This document shows, one piece after another, positions 36,301 to 48,200 of a DNA stretch of 64,000 bases. Made by a program: the position numbers and the translations under genes. The notes below the pieces were generated by a model that did not search any database, had not been told where the DNA came from, and saw nothing but the letters and a program-made list of their open reading frames with translations. The stretch is from Cyclospora cayetanensis (taxonomy: Eukaryota; Apicomplexa; Conoidasida; Eucoccidiorida; Eimeriidae), in contig NW_020312054.1 of assembly GCF_002999335.1 (NCBI RefSeq), positions 1 to 64,000 of the forward strand, written 5' to 3'. Position 1 is the first letter of the stretch, and each line of letters begins with the position of its first letter.

Positions 36301-39300
36301 CGTGTCAAAGGGAAATACCATTCAGTCTGTTAAGCTTACCAAGTTCGGTGTGAACGTTTGTGTTCTAACATATTTTGCTGGAGGCGCATTTTCTGAGATG
36401 CTTCAAACAATCTGTATAAATGAGGAAAGAGAAGGCGCTACGCGTTTCTACCTTTAAACAAAAATATTTTGGCTACAACTTTTTTCTTGACGTTTGTCGA
36501 AGAGGAACTGGCTTTTGGTAGATTCTATGCCACCCCTGACGGTCAAGTGTATGTTATCCAGGCATGCTGCATCGACGCGGAAACAGATGTGCAGATACCA
36601 CAGGATTGATGTGGACATTGAGCAGGAAGTCTTCATTCAAGAAAAAGTTTGTGCCAATTACCTGCCACGGGAGAAGGGGAAAAAACTGCGGAGCGTCGTG
36701 CTTGGAGTGGATGGATAGGTGCCGCAAGACCGTCTGTACATTGGGGGGAGGAGGGGGAAGAAAGGTAATGCCCCATGAAAAATGACAGAAGCCAACCATG
36801 TTATTGTTGAGAACATTCGGTAGAAAGGGGTCTATCGTTGATTAGCGTTATAAGCATTTCTTCACCAGAGTAAGTGCAGTACTCATGCGGATAGCACAGT
36901 ACACCCTCCGTCGTTGCTGCGGTTGGGCGCTCTTATATTTGTGCGGCACAACTATACCCTCATCGGAAGGTTTTCTTCAGCAAATTGACTTCGCTGCTCC
37001 TTACTGTGCTCGCAATAAGCTACCATGTTCGCGTTGCCAGTAGGGTGTGGTGGGAAAGATCACTAGCAACGGGTCAACACAGCTTTGGCTACTGGTGCAG
37101 TGGCTCCTGCATTACTGAGTACAGTATGTTAAAGGTTGTCAATAGCTTCGTGAATCAGGGTTTTGTGCAAAAGTGGTGTGTAATGGGTCGTCAGCATTCG
37201 AATAGCAGAGCGGGAAAGAGACATCACGAGTGTTATTATTGGTAAAGCTGGTCCAGTACAATGTGTGATTTTCTTCCTAGTTGTCAACGGTTGCTCCGTT
37301 GGGTCCGATTCCAATGAGCTTTCAGCCATCATTTGAACAGGCAGCGATGTGCCTAGGCAACACATCCAAGCATAATCCGCACAATTATGCAACAAATGCG
37401 TACTTGAAGATCCATTTAAGAGATATCGATATCAATGCTAGGTGCACGTGAAACAGCGGCAAATATCAAACAACGGTCTACAAGCTGAAAATGATACCAA
37501 ACAGCGTTTACGCGAGTATAATATTAGTTGCTTATGGTCAAGCATACACAGCATCTACAAGAAGGTACAAGAAACGCGTACTGCCTTTTCATAGCCTACT
37601 CAGGTCAGCCCGAGAACTCCGTAGCCGTGACTGCTGTCTGTCCGCTGGAAGGATAAGCTGTTTTGCAGGCCAGTGGATGATTACCAGAGTAGCATCATGT
37701 CGAACAAAATTGCCACACTTTCAAAACATAGGGTATTTTATATATATGTATAGATTTGCAGTAGCTAGCATTGGGTGGTATACCCGACGGTCACGAATGC
37801 GTAGGAGGCTTCTTATTGCACGGGGTGTGTGTCAGGTATTTGGATGTACTTATGACACAAAATGTTCTCAGCTCTGCAAAGCTATATGTAACTCCTTTCA
37901 CATGTGCGTTGTTTAAAATGGCGCATATACACCACCATGGGTCTTGCAGACTTCTTGAACTGCACGCGAAGAACACTCATCGAAGAAGACAACTTTCAAT
38001 CTCAAATACTTATGAACAGATTAAGCGACGTGTGCGGTTTATTCAATACTCGCTATCCTAATTTTCCGCTTGCCAGAAAATGTTGGAACTGCACACCCGC
38101 ATACGGTGTCACGAATGATTCTACGAGTCATTTGGTGCTATCCAATCGTTTGTCACCGCAGGGGAGAAAAACGTTTGTGCCCCTAGTCCCACCAGCTCCA
38201 CGTAGCTGGCTGTAGGCCCCAAGGAGGGAATAATCATGTGAATTAGTTGATGATTTCGAAACCACAACAGACACCTGAAATTCTGAAGAGAACACTCAGC
38301 CAGCGTGCTTGAATTAATTCGCACTTTAGCTTACCGTGCTCATGTTCGCCGGAGCTAGCAAAAATCTTTGACAGCAACCAGCGCTTTAGTTGTCAAATAT
38401 TTTAAAGCGATAAATACTGTATGCATTCCCTAATGCGTCGTCTTTATATGCAACTAAACTCTTAAGTGCATGTGAAAAAAATCACTTTACCTAGACATTG
38501 CGCCAAATTGGATAGGACGCACTGGTTCATGACTTATAGTGTCGCGTTCTTTTTTCTCTGCGCAGAGTTTCAAGCCTACCTTAGATCAGTGACAGAATGA
38601 GATTTGGTAGAGCTCATCGCCTTGGGCTTGTGCTGGACACTCCACGTTTCCAAAAGTTGCTTCAGCTCTAGTCGCTGTCCGTATGTAGATCCTACGCATG
38701 CGTCAAAGGGCTTAAAAACATCAATTTTAGTAGGTTGCCAACATTTTTTTGAGTGTGCTCGGGCGGAGATTGCTACGGTTTGCTTGGAAGGATGTGGGCT
38801 GCTCGCCGGTACCCTCTAGCTGGTGTTATGGCGGGGTGTGCATGCTAGTCTACAGGGTTGTTGAAGCGCTAGCTGATAGAACACGGGGTCGACTTGAAGT
38901 TCATTGCTATGTTTTAGTCTAAATGCCAGCACACCGCCTATGATAATTATGGACGTGGCTTCATGCAAACACGGAAACTCAGCTAAGAACACTTGGAGAA
39001 GTTTTCCAATGACTTTCTTGACTTTGGAAAAGCTCACGAAGAAGCCTAGTTATAGGGATGCTTCTGGGTTGTCGGTTGCCTGTTCACAAAACGTAAGTTG
39101 GTCGATTATGCTTAAGGGCGATGGCATGCAGTAGTTTTCTAGTCTGAATGTTACTGAGGAAGGAGGACGACACGAAGTAAGCAAACGTCTTGCATCCTAC
39201 GTGTGCCGCTTGTTGCACTGTGTATCTTAGTTCATGTGAATATCGTGCCCGCACACCATATTTGGTTTTGTGTGTGTACAAAGTGCCTTGTTAGTTTCAA

Positions 39301-41957
39301 AACGGAGCTCAGATTTAAAGCTTTCAAAGGATATTTAAAAGCAGAGCAATTTGAGACCGGTACGGCTAAACGGCCCAAACTGCAGGTTTTGTTTGTGGAG
39401 GGAAAAGAAGTAGCAGCCGAATGAACTGGGGGAGCCAATGTGCTACGCGCACGGTGTGGTAACGGCATTATTTAGCCAATGCGTTTTTATAGGAGTAATA
39501 TTTTTGCGTACGGAAGGCCATTTTTTCGCACTTTTGGTGTATACTTCAGGAATTCGCCGCTCCTTGGCTAGACCATGGTTAATCCACCAAGAGTTATGCA
39601 TCAGGTTACCACACGTTTTCCGGCATTGTGACAGTCCTCACGTATGTCAACATAAGCCACATTATCTATTAGAACACATATTCCGGCAGCTGTTTAACAG
39701 CTTGTTGTAAGCATTGCACCCTAGAAAGTCGCCACGAGGATTCAAACATCATGCAGTGTCAAAATATGTAAAATTGTGCCTTTATGGTTCCAGCCAAACA
39801 ATTACAAAATAGTTGGAAGAACGACGGTAGCTCTTTGAGCGTGATCAACACTTGTGGATCCAGACAATGTATCCAGACAACATTTCAAATATCAATTTCT
39901 TGCCGGAAGAAAGCGGACGTGAAGACGCGTGAAATTCCATGTTTGGTTTAAAGAAGAATGCACAACTGTAGGCGCAGGTCTCCACACATGGGCGCTACAT
40001 GGGTCGCTGACCTACATTTCTCAGCAGGCAGCCTCTAGAGGTAACAGCATCACGCAGGCTTTCATTATCCGAGGTTTAGTACGAACACAAAAGTTGCGTT
40101 GAAAAGAAAGAAGTAATTGGCTGTCTTGGCTGTCCGTTACCAAGCAAAAACCACTACTAGTTATTGACCAGGTTAGAGCCCGTCCAACTTGTGGGGTTCT
40201 TATTCTCTTACTGTTCTACACACTGCTGTCTTCAGCGTTACGTGATAAACGATACAACTAGGAGTTAATTCCGACTGTTTTGGCATCACCTGAACGCACT
40301 TCCAAATAAGGACGGTCACCTCCATGAGAAACCATGGTAACCTATCCTCCCCTCCCTACTAGGTCCCTGAATGAACCATTCCAATGCCGAACTGCCCCAT
40401 CTCAATTATCTGTGTTGAACAGGGCTCTCCAGTGGTCTCGAACGCTTGACGCTCCTCAGCATTCTTGGTGGACTTTGTGGCATGTATCTTTCCGTTGCAT
40501 GTGTCCTTTTGCGCAGGGGGTAGGGAATGCTGTGCTGCTTTTTGTGTTTGCACAAGTCACGCTTCGGTTAGGGCGGAGAGCTGTGGACTTTCGTACGAAA
40601 GGCATGATGCGTGCCCTTTACCCTTGACATTTTATGTGTAAAGGTCACACTTCAGTCACAGGGCGGACAATTAGCAGCTAATGGAGCACGATGGCACAAT
40701 ACGGCGTTCAGGATGGCATTTTTGTGAGTAGCCAAGGTTTTATTTGTTTCTTTGTTTGAAACCAGAGTGTTTGTATGTTCCGAGCAGCTGATGGCTGAAT
40801 TCTGTGAGACTAGCGAAACGTTTTGCAGAAGTTGGTGCAGGTGCTGCACCAAGCTGAGAGAAGGCCTCCAACAATATGATGGGTATGAAGGGGTTGCCAG
40901 TTTGTGAAGCTTTTGTGTGTACAAGAACAAGTTGGATTACTGCGTCACTTCCTGGAGAATGGGGATGGAGCTCTCAAACTTCCCTGGTACTATGAGAGCG
41001 CCATAAATTCGTTTTTAGGTCTATGCAAGGAGTCTAAACGTAGCCAATATACCCTGGGACACTCGATGAAGCATCAACAAATGTTTATTGTTTCTATAGG
41101 CATTTTCTGTAAAATAGGGTCCAGAGTACCTAGGCCCCTAAATGTAAGGCTGCCATGCTGCTAGCAATTTGTGCCTCTCCTTGGTCATTTATCTTTTCAC
41201 GTATGACTGAGTGCGGAGAAGCCCACTAGGTGCTGCGCATCAGTGTGCAAATAATGCCGGCCTCCATAGTCCATAGCAATATCCACAGATTACGGATTTT
41301 CTCTCCGTATTGTAGAGCCTTGAAAAGCCCTACAAAATGTCGAATAGCTAATGGCCAGAAAAAGCCACGAAACAGCATTCGAACATACAAGCAAAGGGTC
41401 GCCACTAAAATACATTGCGGTACGCGCTACACTGTACCAGGTCAAAGAAAGGAAACTACGGCACCCCGCATATGGAACACGTTCTAGCACCGCATGGAGA
41501 TTCCCTCAAGAAAGCATTTCTTCAATGTATGTGCTTTTGTAAAACGTAAATAACCCTGCAATACCTGGAGTATCGACTGTCGCATCGCGCCCCTGCACGG
41601 GGATCAAACTTGAGGGGAGAGAAAATGAACGCAGTCACCACTGGTACCCGCTGTGAACCACATAATTCACACAGAATGCATCACCCTGAAAGGACAAAGT
41701 TCTATAATGTTTGTGAAAAAATAGGGGAAAAGTCAAATCATCGACGCTTGCCAGCCAGCAGCAGCCCGTATTCGCTGACTCACTGGTGCACCTTGTTCTC
41801 AGAAGCAGCTGACGCCCCTTATGCTGATTGTGAAAAGGAAGCCGCGTCACACTATACAATTGAGCAAGCCTCCTTTACCTGATTCTGGAGACATTTTCGA
41901 TTTTGAGTATAACTGGAGCAGGGTTCGAAGCTACTGCTGTGCGCCCACATCGCTACG
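36301..41957. other. Non-repeat spacer, no supported gene
   Basis: Separates the diverged B-A-E copy from the rest and shows no block similarity to the repeats. Frames of up to 141 codons (37491-37916) are of chance length. The segment just before 41958 may be the 5' UTR and promoter of the exon there. Confidence 0.5.
36746..36770 (+). other. G-rich tract, possible G-quadruplex
   Basis: A run of six G, then GGA, then five G and a later GG within about 25 bases. Enough G-tracts for a weak quadruplex, but the last tract has only two G. Confidence 0.35.
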
Positions 41958-42290
41958 ATGATCTCCCCTTACTGGCTTCCGCTTGTTTTTGCCGCGTTAG
42001 TGAGTGCCGCTGTTGAACAAAACAGAGAAATTCTGCCGAGTACACAATTGGCTATCAGCTATGAGAGGGCTGGCGGTACAGATCTGACAAGTAATGAAGC
42101 GATTGCAAGGACCCACCTACAATCATTCCGGAAGGATAACGATGGCTTTTTGGGAAAGAAAAAGCTCTCCCTAGCGTTGGCAGCAGTTGTTGGAATTCTT
42201 CTGGCTACATCGCTGGTCTTGCACCAGTCAAAACTCATAAGACTTCCTTGCTTCGTCGAGTCTGTACATGTAGATGGCCTTTCTCAAGAG
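41958..42290 (+). CDS. Probable first exon of a signal-peptide/TM protein gene (partial)
   Basis: Begins with ATG at 41958. Residues 1-18 are a good signal peptide (hydrophobic core with an AALVSAAVE end). Residues 19-62 are polar. Residues 70-89 form a TM helix preceded by KKK. The frame runs 111 codons to ...GLSQE at 42290, followed at once by GTGAGT, a strong splice donor; reading through gives only five more codons before a stop. The stretch GFLGKKKLSLAL...LVLH matches the TM region of the 663-residue protein (GFFGISRFSGAL...LVLH), allowing one residue of length difference, so the two may be paralogues. Downstream exons are not resolved: an acceptor at 42342 would add only eight codons, and an open stretch at 42510-42710 could be a later exon. 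Function unknown. A chance ORF is the alternative. Confidence 0.5.
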
Positions 42291-43599
42291 GTGAGTACCA
42301 CTGGCTAATGTAGTCTGCTGTATGATGGTGGCATTCTCGCAGAGAGTCTACATGCAGCATAAATGGTGAATATCAAGGTTTTCTGGAATGCAAGTCATGC
42401 ACGGCATTGTGTTAGGCATGACTAGGTATCGACAGCAATCCAGTCCTACATCAGCCCCCAGCAGCCGGATAACACGGACACAGCGCATTTCGCCATGTGC
42501 TAGGGGTAAGTCTGTGATCAGGCGTGGCCGAGTCAGAGGGGTAAGCAGTTATGTAAGCGTTTCACCATCTGCAACAAGACGATGCAAATCACAATGGATC
42601 TCCTGCGAAAGGCAAATCCTGTGCATGATAACCAATTATTAAATTGGCAAGCAATGATCAAACTGCACGGCGTTTACGTTGCTCATTTATCTGACTCTCT
42701 GCATTTTTGAGGGGCGCATGGAAGGCTAGCGAGTTGCTTCTAAATGGGGGCCTTCTACAAGGATACACGAGATAATGAGAAGCAATGTGGCCACTGTGTC
42801 GCGATCTTTCTGAATTTGAATTAACGACGGGCCTGCAATGCATGTGGGTCCAATTGTATCACTATGTTGGGGAATGGACGTAGGGCTGCAAAATTGGTTT
42901 TCTGACTTCATCTAGCTAGTGGATGCGGCACTGGCAGTACTGGTGTGCGTGCATATTCGGACGGCTTGTGGTGAAGGACAAACCCTAAACGTTTTGCTGC
43001 AATTTGTCAGGCGATGCTGTAATGCGCCAACTTGGCTAGCAGAGGACTGTTATGCTTCTAAGTGTAAAAAACGATAGGAGCAAGCAACACGCGGCACTGA
43101 GTAGTTCGACGAAATCTGCGCTTTGCCACAACCGCGATCACAGGCCCGACGTTCATACAAATCATCTGACCCATGATATAATGTGCTGTCATGGAAAATA
43201 AAAATGTCTGGGCACCTCGATTGGCAAAGATTCCTTGGCTGGTGGTGTCCTCGGTACGGTATTTGTTGAGTAAATATGAATGAATGCTTGAAAGTACGTT
43301 GAGCAGTGTATCGGATGGGGGTGACAGACGATCCATTGCACTGTGGCACGCATTTGGCCTCGAGATACCTCGTTAACCTGCGTGGCTTTACAAGTACTGA
43401 GAAGCTATGTGTGCCGTTGGTCGTCCAGCTGCTTGTAGTAATTGTTAGCACGCCAGGTTGAGTTCTACGATTAAGACAAGCGTTAGTCGCTGATGCAGTT
43501 TCCTATAGCGCAATGCGGTGTAGTAAGTACTTGCTGCAGCTGAGATCCAATGCGGTTGATTGGATGACGCTGGAATATATCCAGGGGTGGCCGTTAAGC
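42291..43599. other. Presumed intron and downstream exons of the 41958 gene, unresolved
   Basis: Begins with the GTGAGT donor. A plus-strand frame at 42510-42710 is open for 67 codons and looks helical and charged (MDLLRKANPVHDNQLLNW), so it may be an exon, but acceptors are ambiguous. The rest shows nothing. Confidence 0.35.
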
Positions 43600-45280
43600 G
43601 TTCAGAGCGCACACATGCCACAACACACGTGCATGCAAATTGTCATCCATAGTGCCAGCCTTTAAAGGTGCAGAGGCAGTGGGGGTGACAGCTGGAAGCA
43701 TCACCGGATAGTTTGCAAGCCGTTTTAGCATGGAGACCGTTGTTTGGACAGTCAACACCAAGCTGTGAGTGCAGTGCCGGATGGACATGTGCTCGAGTCC
43801 ACATCGGTCAGCACTGGGTGTTTGTGGGCTGATTGACTGGATTGTCCTTTATGGATGTGCGTTTCATCAGTACATTACAGTGATGCCGTGGTGGTGGGAT
43901 TTGTTTGGGCATTGACAGGTGCTTGGTACAGTATGTGGGCTTCGGGTGCCAGCTCAGTAATTCAATATATATTATTGTGTATCTTGCTATGACTGGATGC
44001 AGGATATATTTGAGCCCGCGATTGCGCAGGGGAGTCAATGACAAAGTTACATGTAGGTAGAAAGGCAGTGTGGTGTGTAGTGGTAGTGACAATTTAGTGT
44101 GAAGGGTTGGGATTTGTGCTGATTGGTCGGGGCTTGTGTACGTGCAGGATCAGCTAGTGAGCGTTTGGAGCGCATGCTGCTGAGTTGAGTTTGTGTTTTT
44201 GAGTTTCCGGGGGTAGTTCTGTGCTTTGAAGGTGGAGCAGCATTGGGGTTAGCGGGTGCGCTTCGGTGCAGAGCTGTATATGCTATATTGGGTAATTCCC
44301 TGAAAGCAGTTGTGTGCGCGGCGGGTTTTGGGCTTTGGCATCTTGACTTTTAGAATTGCTTGCGGCGTGTCGTGTGGGCATGTGGTAGACTTTAAAGCTG
44401 TGGGGAGTGTATGCTCACAGTGTGCTACACAGCCTGCTTGTTGATGCTTAAGTATGGCTTAAGAAGTTCACGATCATGCCTGTTTTGTGAAAGGATGCTT
44501 AAGCCTTGATGGAGATGAGTTGCTGTTTCAGTAGTACAGTGCGTGTTAGTGTGTGTTGCTTGATAGGATTGGATGCAGGGATCGTTTGCGTGGGGATTAG
44601 TGTAGGGGAGTAAATGGCGAGGTGGCGTCTTCGTAGAATATGAACGTCTGTGTGGCATGGTAGTAGAAATTTCCTGAAGGGTTGAATTGTGTGCTAGGTG
44701 TGTGGGTGTGTGTATATGAGGAGATGTCAGTAAGTGTTTGTAGCGCAGGCTGTTTTGTGCGCTTGTGTTTCTGAGTTTTCCACAGCAATGCCTTCCATCG
44801 AAGGTGGAGGGGCATTTGGGTTGGCGGGTGCAGTTGGAGGCAGAGATGGGGAGCTCGTGTTGAATTGTTCTGTGAACGTTACTGTGTGCTTGTTGGCTGT
44901 TGGCATTATATTGATTGTCATGCAGAAAATGTCCTTTCCTCTTGGCATGTGTCCGAGGCCGCCGATGTGAGTAGTGGATGTTTGCTGGTGTTCGCGTACA
45001 TGTTTTTCATTTTTCGTCGTGCTTTGGATAGATTGTGGTAATGCCTGGATGTGGGAGGGTGTTTGAGCATTGGTGGGCACGCGGAGCTCATTTAGTAGTA
45101 AAGTGCGTGTGCTTGCTTGCTACTTGCGAAGATTAGATACAGGGCATGTGTGCGCGAGCGCTTGCGTATGAGAGTGAATGGCAAAGTTGCATGTAGATAG
45201 AAGGGAAATAAGGGATGGAATGGTAATCAGAATTCTATAGAGAAGCAGGGGCATAATGCCTATATCGTGAATTGAGGAGC
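43600..45280. repeat. ~570-bp tandem repeat, three diverged copies
   Basis: The landmark GGATGCAGG recurs at 43995, 44571 and (as AGATACAGG) 45135, spacings of 576 and 564 bp. Flanking sequence repeats too: AGTCAATGACAAAGTTxCATGTAG at 44033 and 45176; TTTGAAGGTGGAGCAGCATTGGGGTTAGCGGGTGC-like sequence at 44235 and 44800; TGGTxATGCCxGG and TTTGxGCATTGxxxGG at 43885 and 45040. The plus strand is strongly G+T-rich. No coding evidence. Confidence 0.6.
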
Positions 45281-48200
45281 AAGGGTTTGGCAGTTTATTC
45301 GCCGAGGAGCGATGGATAACAAGAAGACCCAGTAGTTAGGGTAAAGTTTGTGGAAAAAGTTTTGGGTAATGAATTTCCACCTTCAGGTTTGTGACATTAC
45401 GCAGCGGCATTACTGCTCGGCAGGGGGGGATTGCAGACACTCGTTTGTATATGGATTGAGTGGGCGCGGCATTTGGAAAAGGATTGTGTGAGGTGCTGCC
45501 TCGTTGAAGGTTTGGCTCTAGTTGTAGACTGAGCAAGCGCTCAGACTGTAGTGGATTGAAGAGTATTTGAAGTGCGTTGCATCTGCAGCAGCAGTGTGAG
45601 GATCTTGCGGGCTTAATCAACCTGCCATTGGTGTTTTTCTGAGGTGCGTTTAGAGACAAGTCGATGGCCTTCAGGGGTTGGTTTGCAAGGGGCTGCGTAA
45701 AATGAATCAGGGGATGTATCTACGAATCCCTTGCATAGAACCCACAGCATTCATTGCTTCTATAGTATTTATTGTCATGTCTGAATGTGGATGTGCAAGA
45801 ACAAAGATTGGATGAACAGTTGTCAGCCTTAGTTGTCTTGCACTTCGTATATGCAGCTCAGCTGCCGTACAATGATTAGAGGGGATCTGCCGAAAGATAT
45901 CGAAAGAAAGAGCGCTTTATAGCGCCTGCAAGAACTGAAGGCCTTTGGCTAGTGTATCGCTCATGCAGGTTCCTGGTGTTTTCCAATGAGTTTGGTCGCG
46001 AGCACACGCAATACCCGCATCTACGGAAGATGTTAGGGTGTCTCGGTAGAATACATTTGTGAATCGCTGATTTTGAGTGCCGGTGTTGCAGTGACGTTCC
46101 AATGTTCGTGGGAAACATGATACTTCACAGCAAAAGCAGGCACCATGAGCAATTGTTCAGAGGGGGCAAACGCACGCCGACGGGTTACTGCAGGGTTGTT
46201 AGGAACCGTGTGGACTGATTGCGCCTTGCTGTCTTTCCACTCTAAAGGGTGAAGGACGCTATGTTCCAAGGCGTTGGTAGCAGCTACTTGTGTGTAAAAC
46301 GAACGTATGGACAGTGGAGCATTTCTCCTTATTTAAAAGTTTTTCGTCGGGATGTCTAGCAGCACGGGAGTGGCGGAGTCGTGCCGGCAAATGCTGGACG
46401 CATTGCAGACCCTCCAACAAAGTTAATCAAAAGTTTTTGATATTTATTCGCTAATCCTCTGCGCGAAACGGAACAGACTATATTAGTAGTACATTTTGTG
46501 GCTTTTCTTGAAAGCTGGTACGGGATCGAAGTGTGCGCTGACCCAACGAATCCAACCGCAGATTGAATAGGTTGAACATAGGCTCAGGTGGCGCTACTGC
46601 GGACTGTAGGCACTTCATCCTGCACGCTGGTTTCCTCAGGCACAACGTTTATTGTGGCGTGTCGTAGACGTATATGTAGTTTAAATTTTGTGCCGAAGAC
46701 AATTCCAAAGTTTTCACACCTATTCCAGCTGTGAAATGTGGCTGGCACTCCCGTAGGTTGCTGTCACCATGGGGACAAGGTATTGCGCGGCGCACGGATG
46801 AGTGGGTAGCTTGTTGAAATCTGGCAGTGCGCAGCTTCCGTTTGTAAACAGGCACATGCTGCTTTTTGCTTCGTTAATGACATGGAATCGTGGTCGTGCG
46901 CTGTTTAGAAGCTAGCCGTTTGCTGTCCAAAGGTGACCATTAATTAGGCACGTGCCTTCCTTTATTCGGTAGCACTTCTGGTGTTCCATTTTGTAGCTGA
47001 GCTGCCATTCACTCGTCAGAGTGAGTTGCATGCAGAGCGTGTACAGGCAATCCTGAAATGCCTGCAGGAAACGAGGTCCTCTCGCCTCGTCTGCTGCACT
47101 TGCAGATGTCTGGTGACACTGTGTTGGCAATGCGTTTGGTCACGAGCTAAAGCCGTACCCCTTCTGTAAAGGGAATTAGCAATTCGAATGTGGAGCACTG
47201 TGGTGATCATGCTGCTTGAGTGATGCTTATATACTGGTTGTTTATTCTCTGTAGGCATGCTGAAACTACACAGCACACGCAGGCCCCATGAGCCTCCGTT
47301 TGGAAGCAACAAGAAAACGCACAGACATGACGCTTCAGTGCATGGTAGAAAGCACCTTGGAAGTAGCATAATTATGCAGTAAAGTGCTGAGCGCATAGCG
47401 CCTCCCCCCTCCCCCCCACTCTTGCGCATTAATAAAGCGAATACTCAGGAAGCGGCGACTTGGATTGCAAGACAAACGCACGAGTGCAAGGTGAGGCATG
47501 TAGTTTAGCGGGATCCTTAGCCAGAAGAGGCTGATGATCGTGGATAGGCTGCAGGTTTTCTCATTTCGATATTGTGAAGGCACTAAACGGGAGGTGTTTT
47601 CCAATTGACAGTGCCAGACCAGATCCCCTAGCAGTCGTCAGGACTGTCTATCCTGCGCGTGAAATATGTGTAAGTGTCATCCGGTCGAGCTGCATGTGGT
47701 CAGAGCAGCAGTAACTATACTGCTCCTTACATCTGATTTGTGGGAATCGGACCAAGCAGAGTGATAGTTCAGTAGGTGCGTAGTTTTGTTCCATGGCTTG
47801 TGTTTGGACACGTGGTCAGTTGCTTGCAGTGCGCCAAACCCTACAATGCGTTGGCGCAAAAAACACAAGTGGTTGTAGCACGTGTACGTCGGCTAGGTTC
47901 TGCCAAGCCTTGGATGCTAATGTAATCAGAGGGCCGTTAAATGTTTGCACGTTACATGACCCAGGAAGTATGCACTTTGCGTCCAGAGGTGTGTCGGTTG
48001 CAGGCGGCAGTTGTTCCTGCAGCTAATTTACCTAGGCTTATGACAGCATATAGGTTCTGTGCTACAGTGTAATCACTAGCACTGTTGCCCAGTGCAGCTG
48101 CACGAAAAGGAGTAGGCTTCGTTATGCACTGGGGGTTTGTCTCAATCGCGTATTTAGAAAAGGTCCACTGCTGGAGCATAACCAAAGCGGAAAAAGGGGA

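Noticed and set aside
37491..37916. 141-codon plus-strand ORF
   Set aside because: Chance length, no domain, no family resemblance.
38580..39057. Minus-strand frame open for about 155 codons with a single stop
   Set aside because: I tried to read it as RT or another Pol part and could not match any motif. One stop and chance length.
43050..43451. Minus-strand ORF with an IFIFHDS stretch resembling an RT active-site context
   Set aside because: No other RT block in the right order or spacing.
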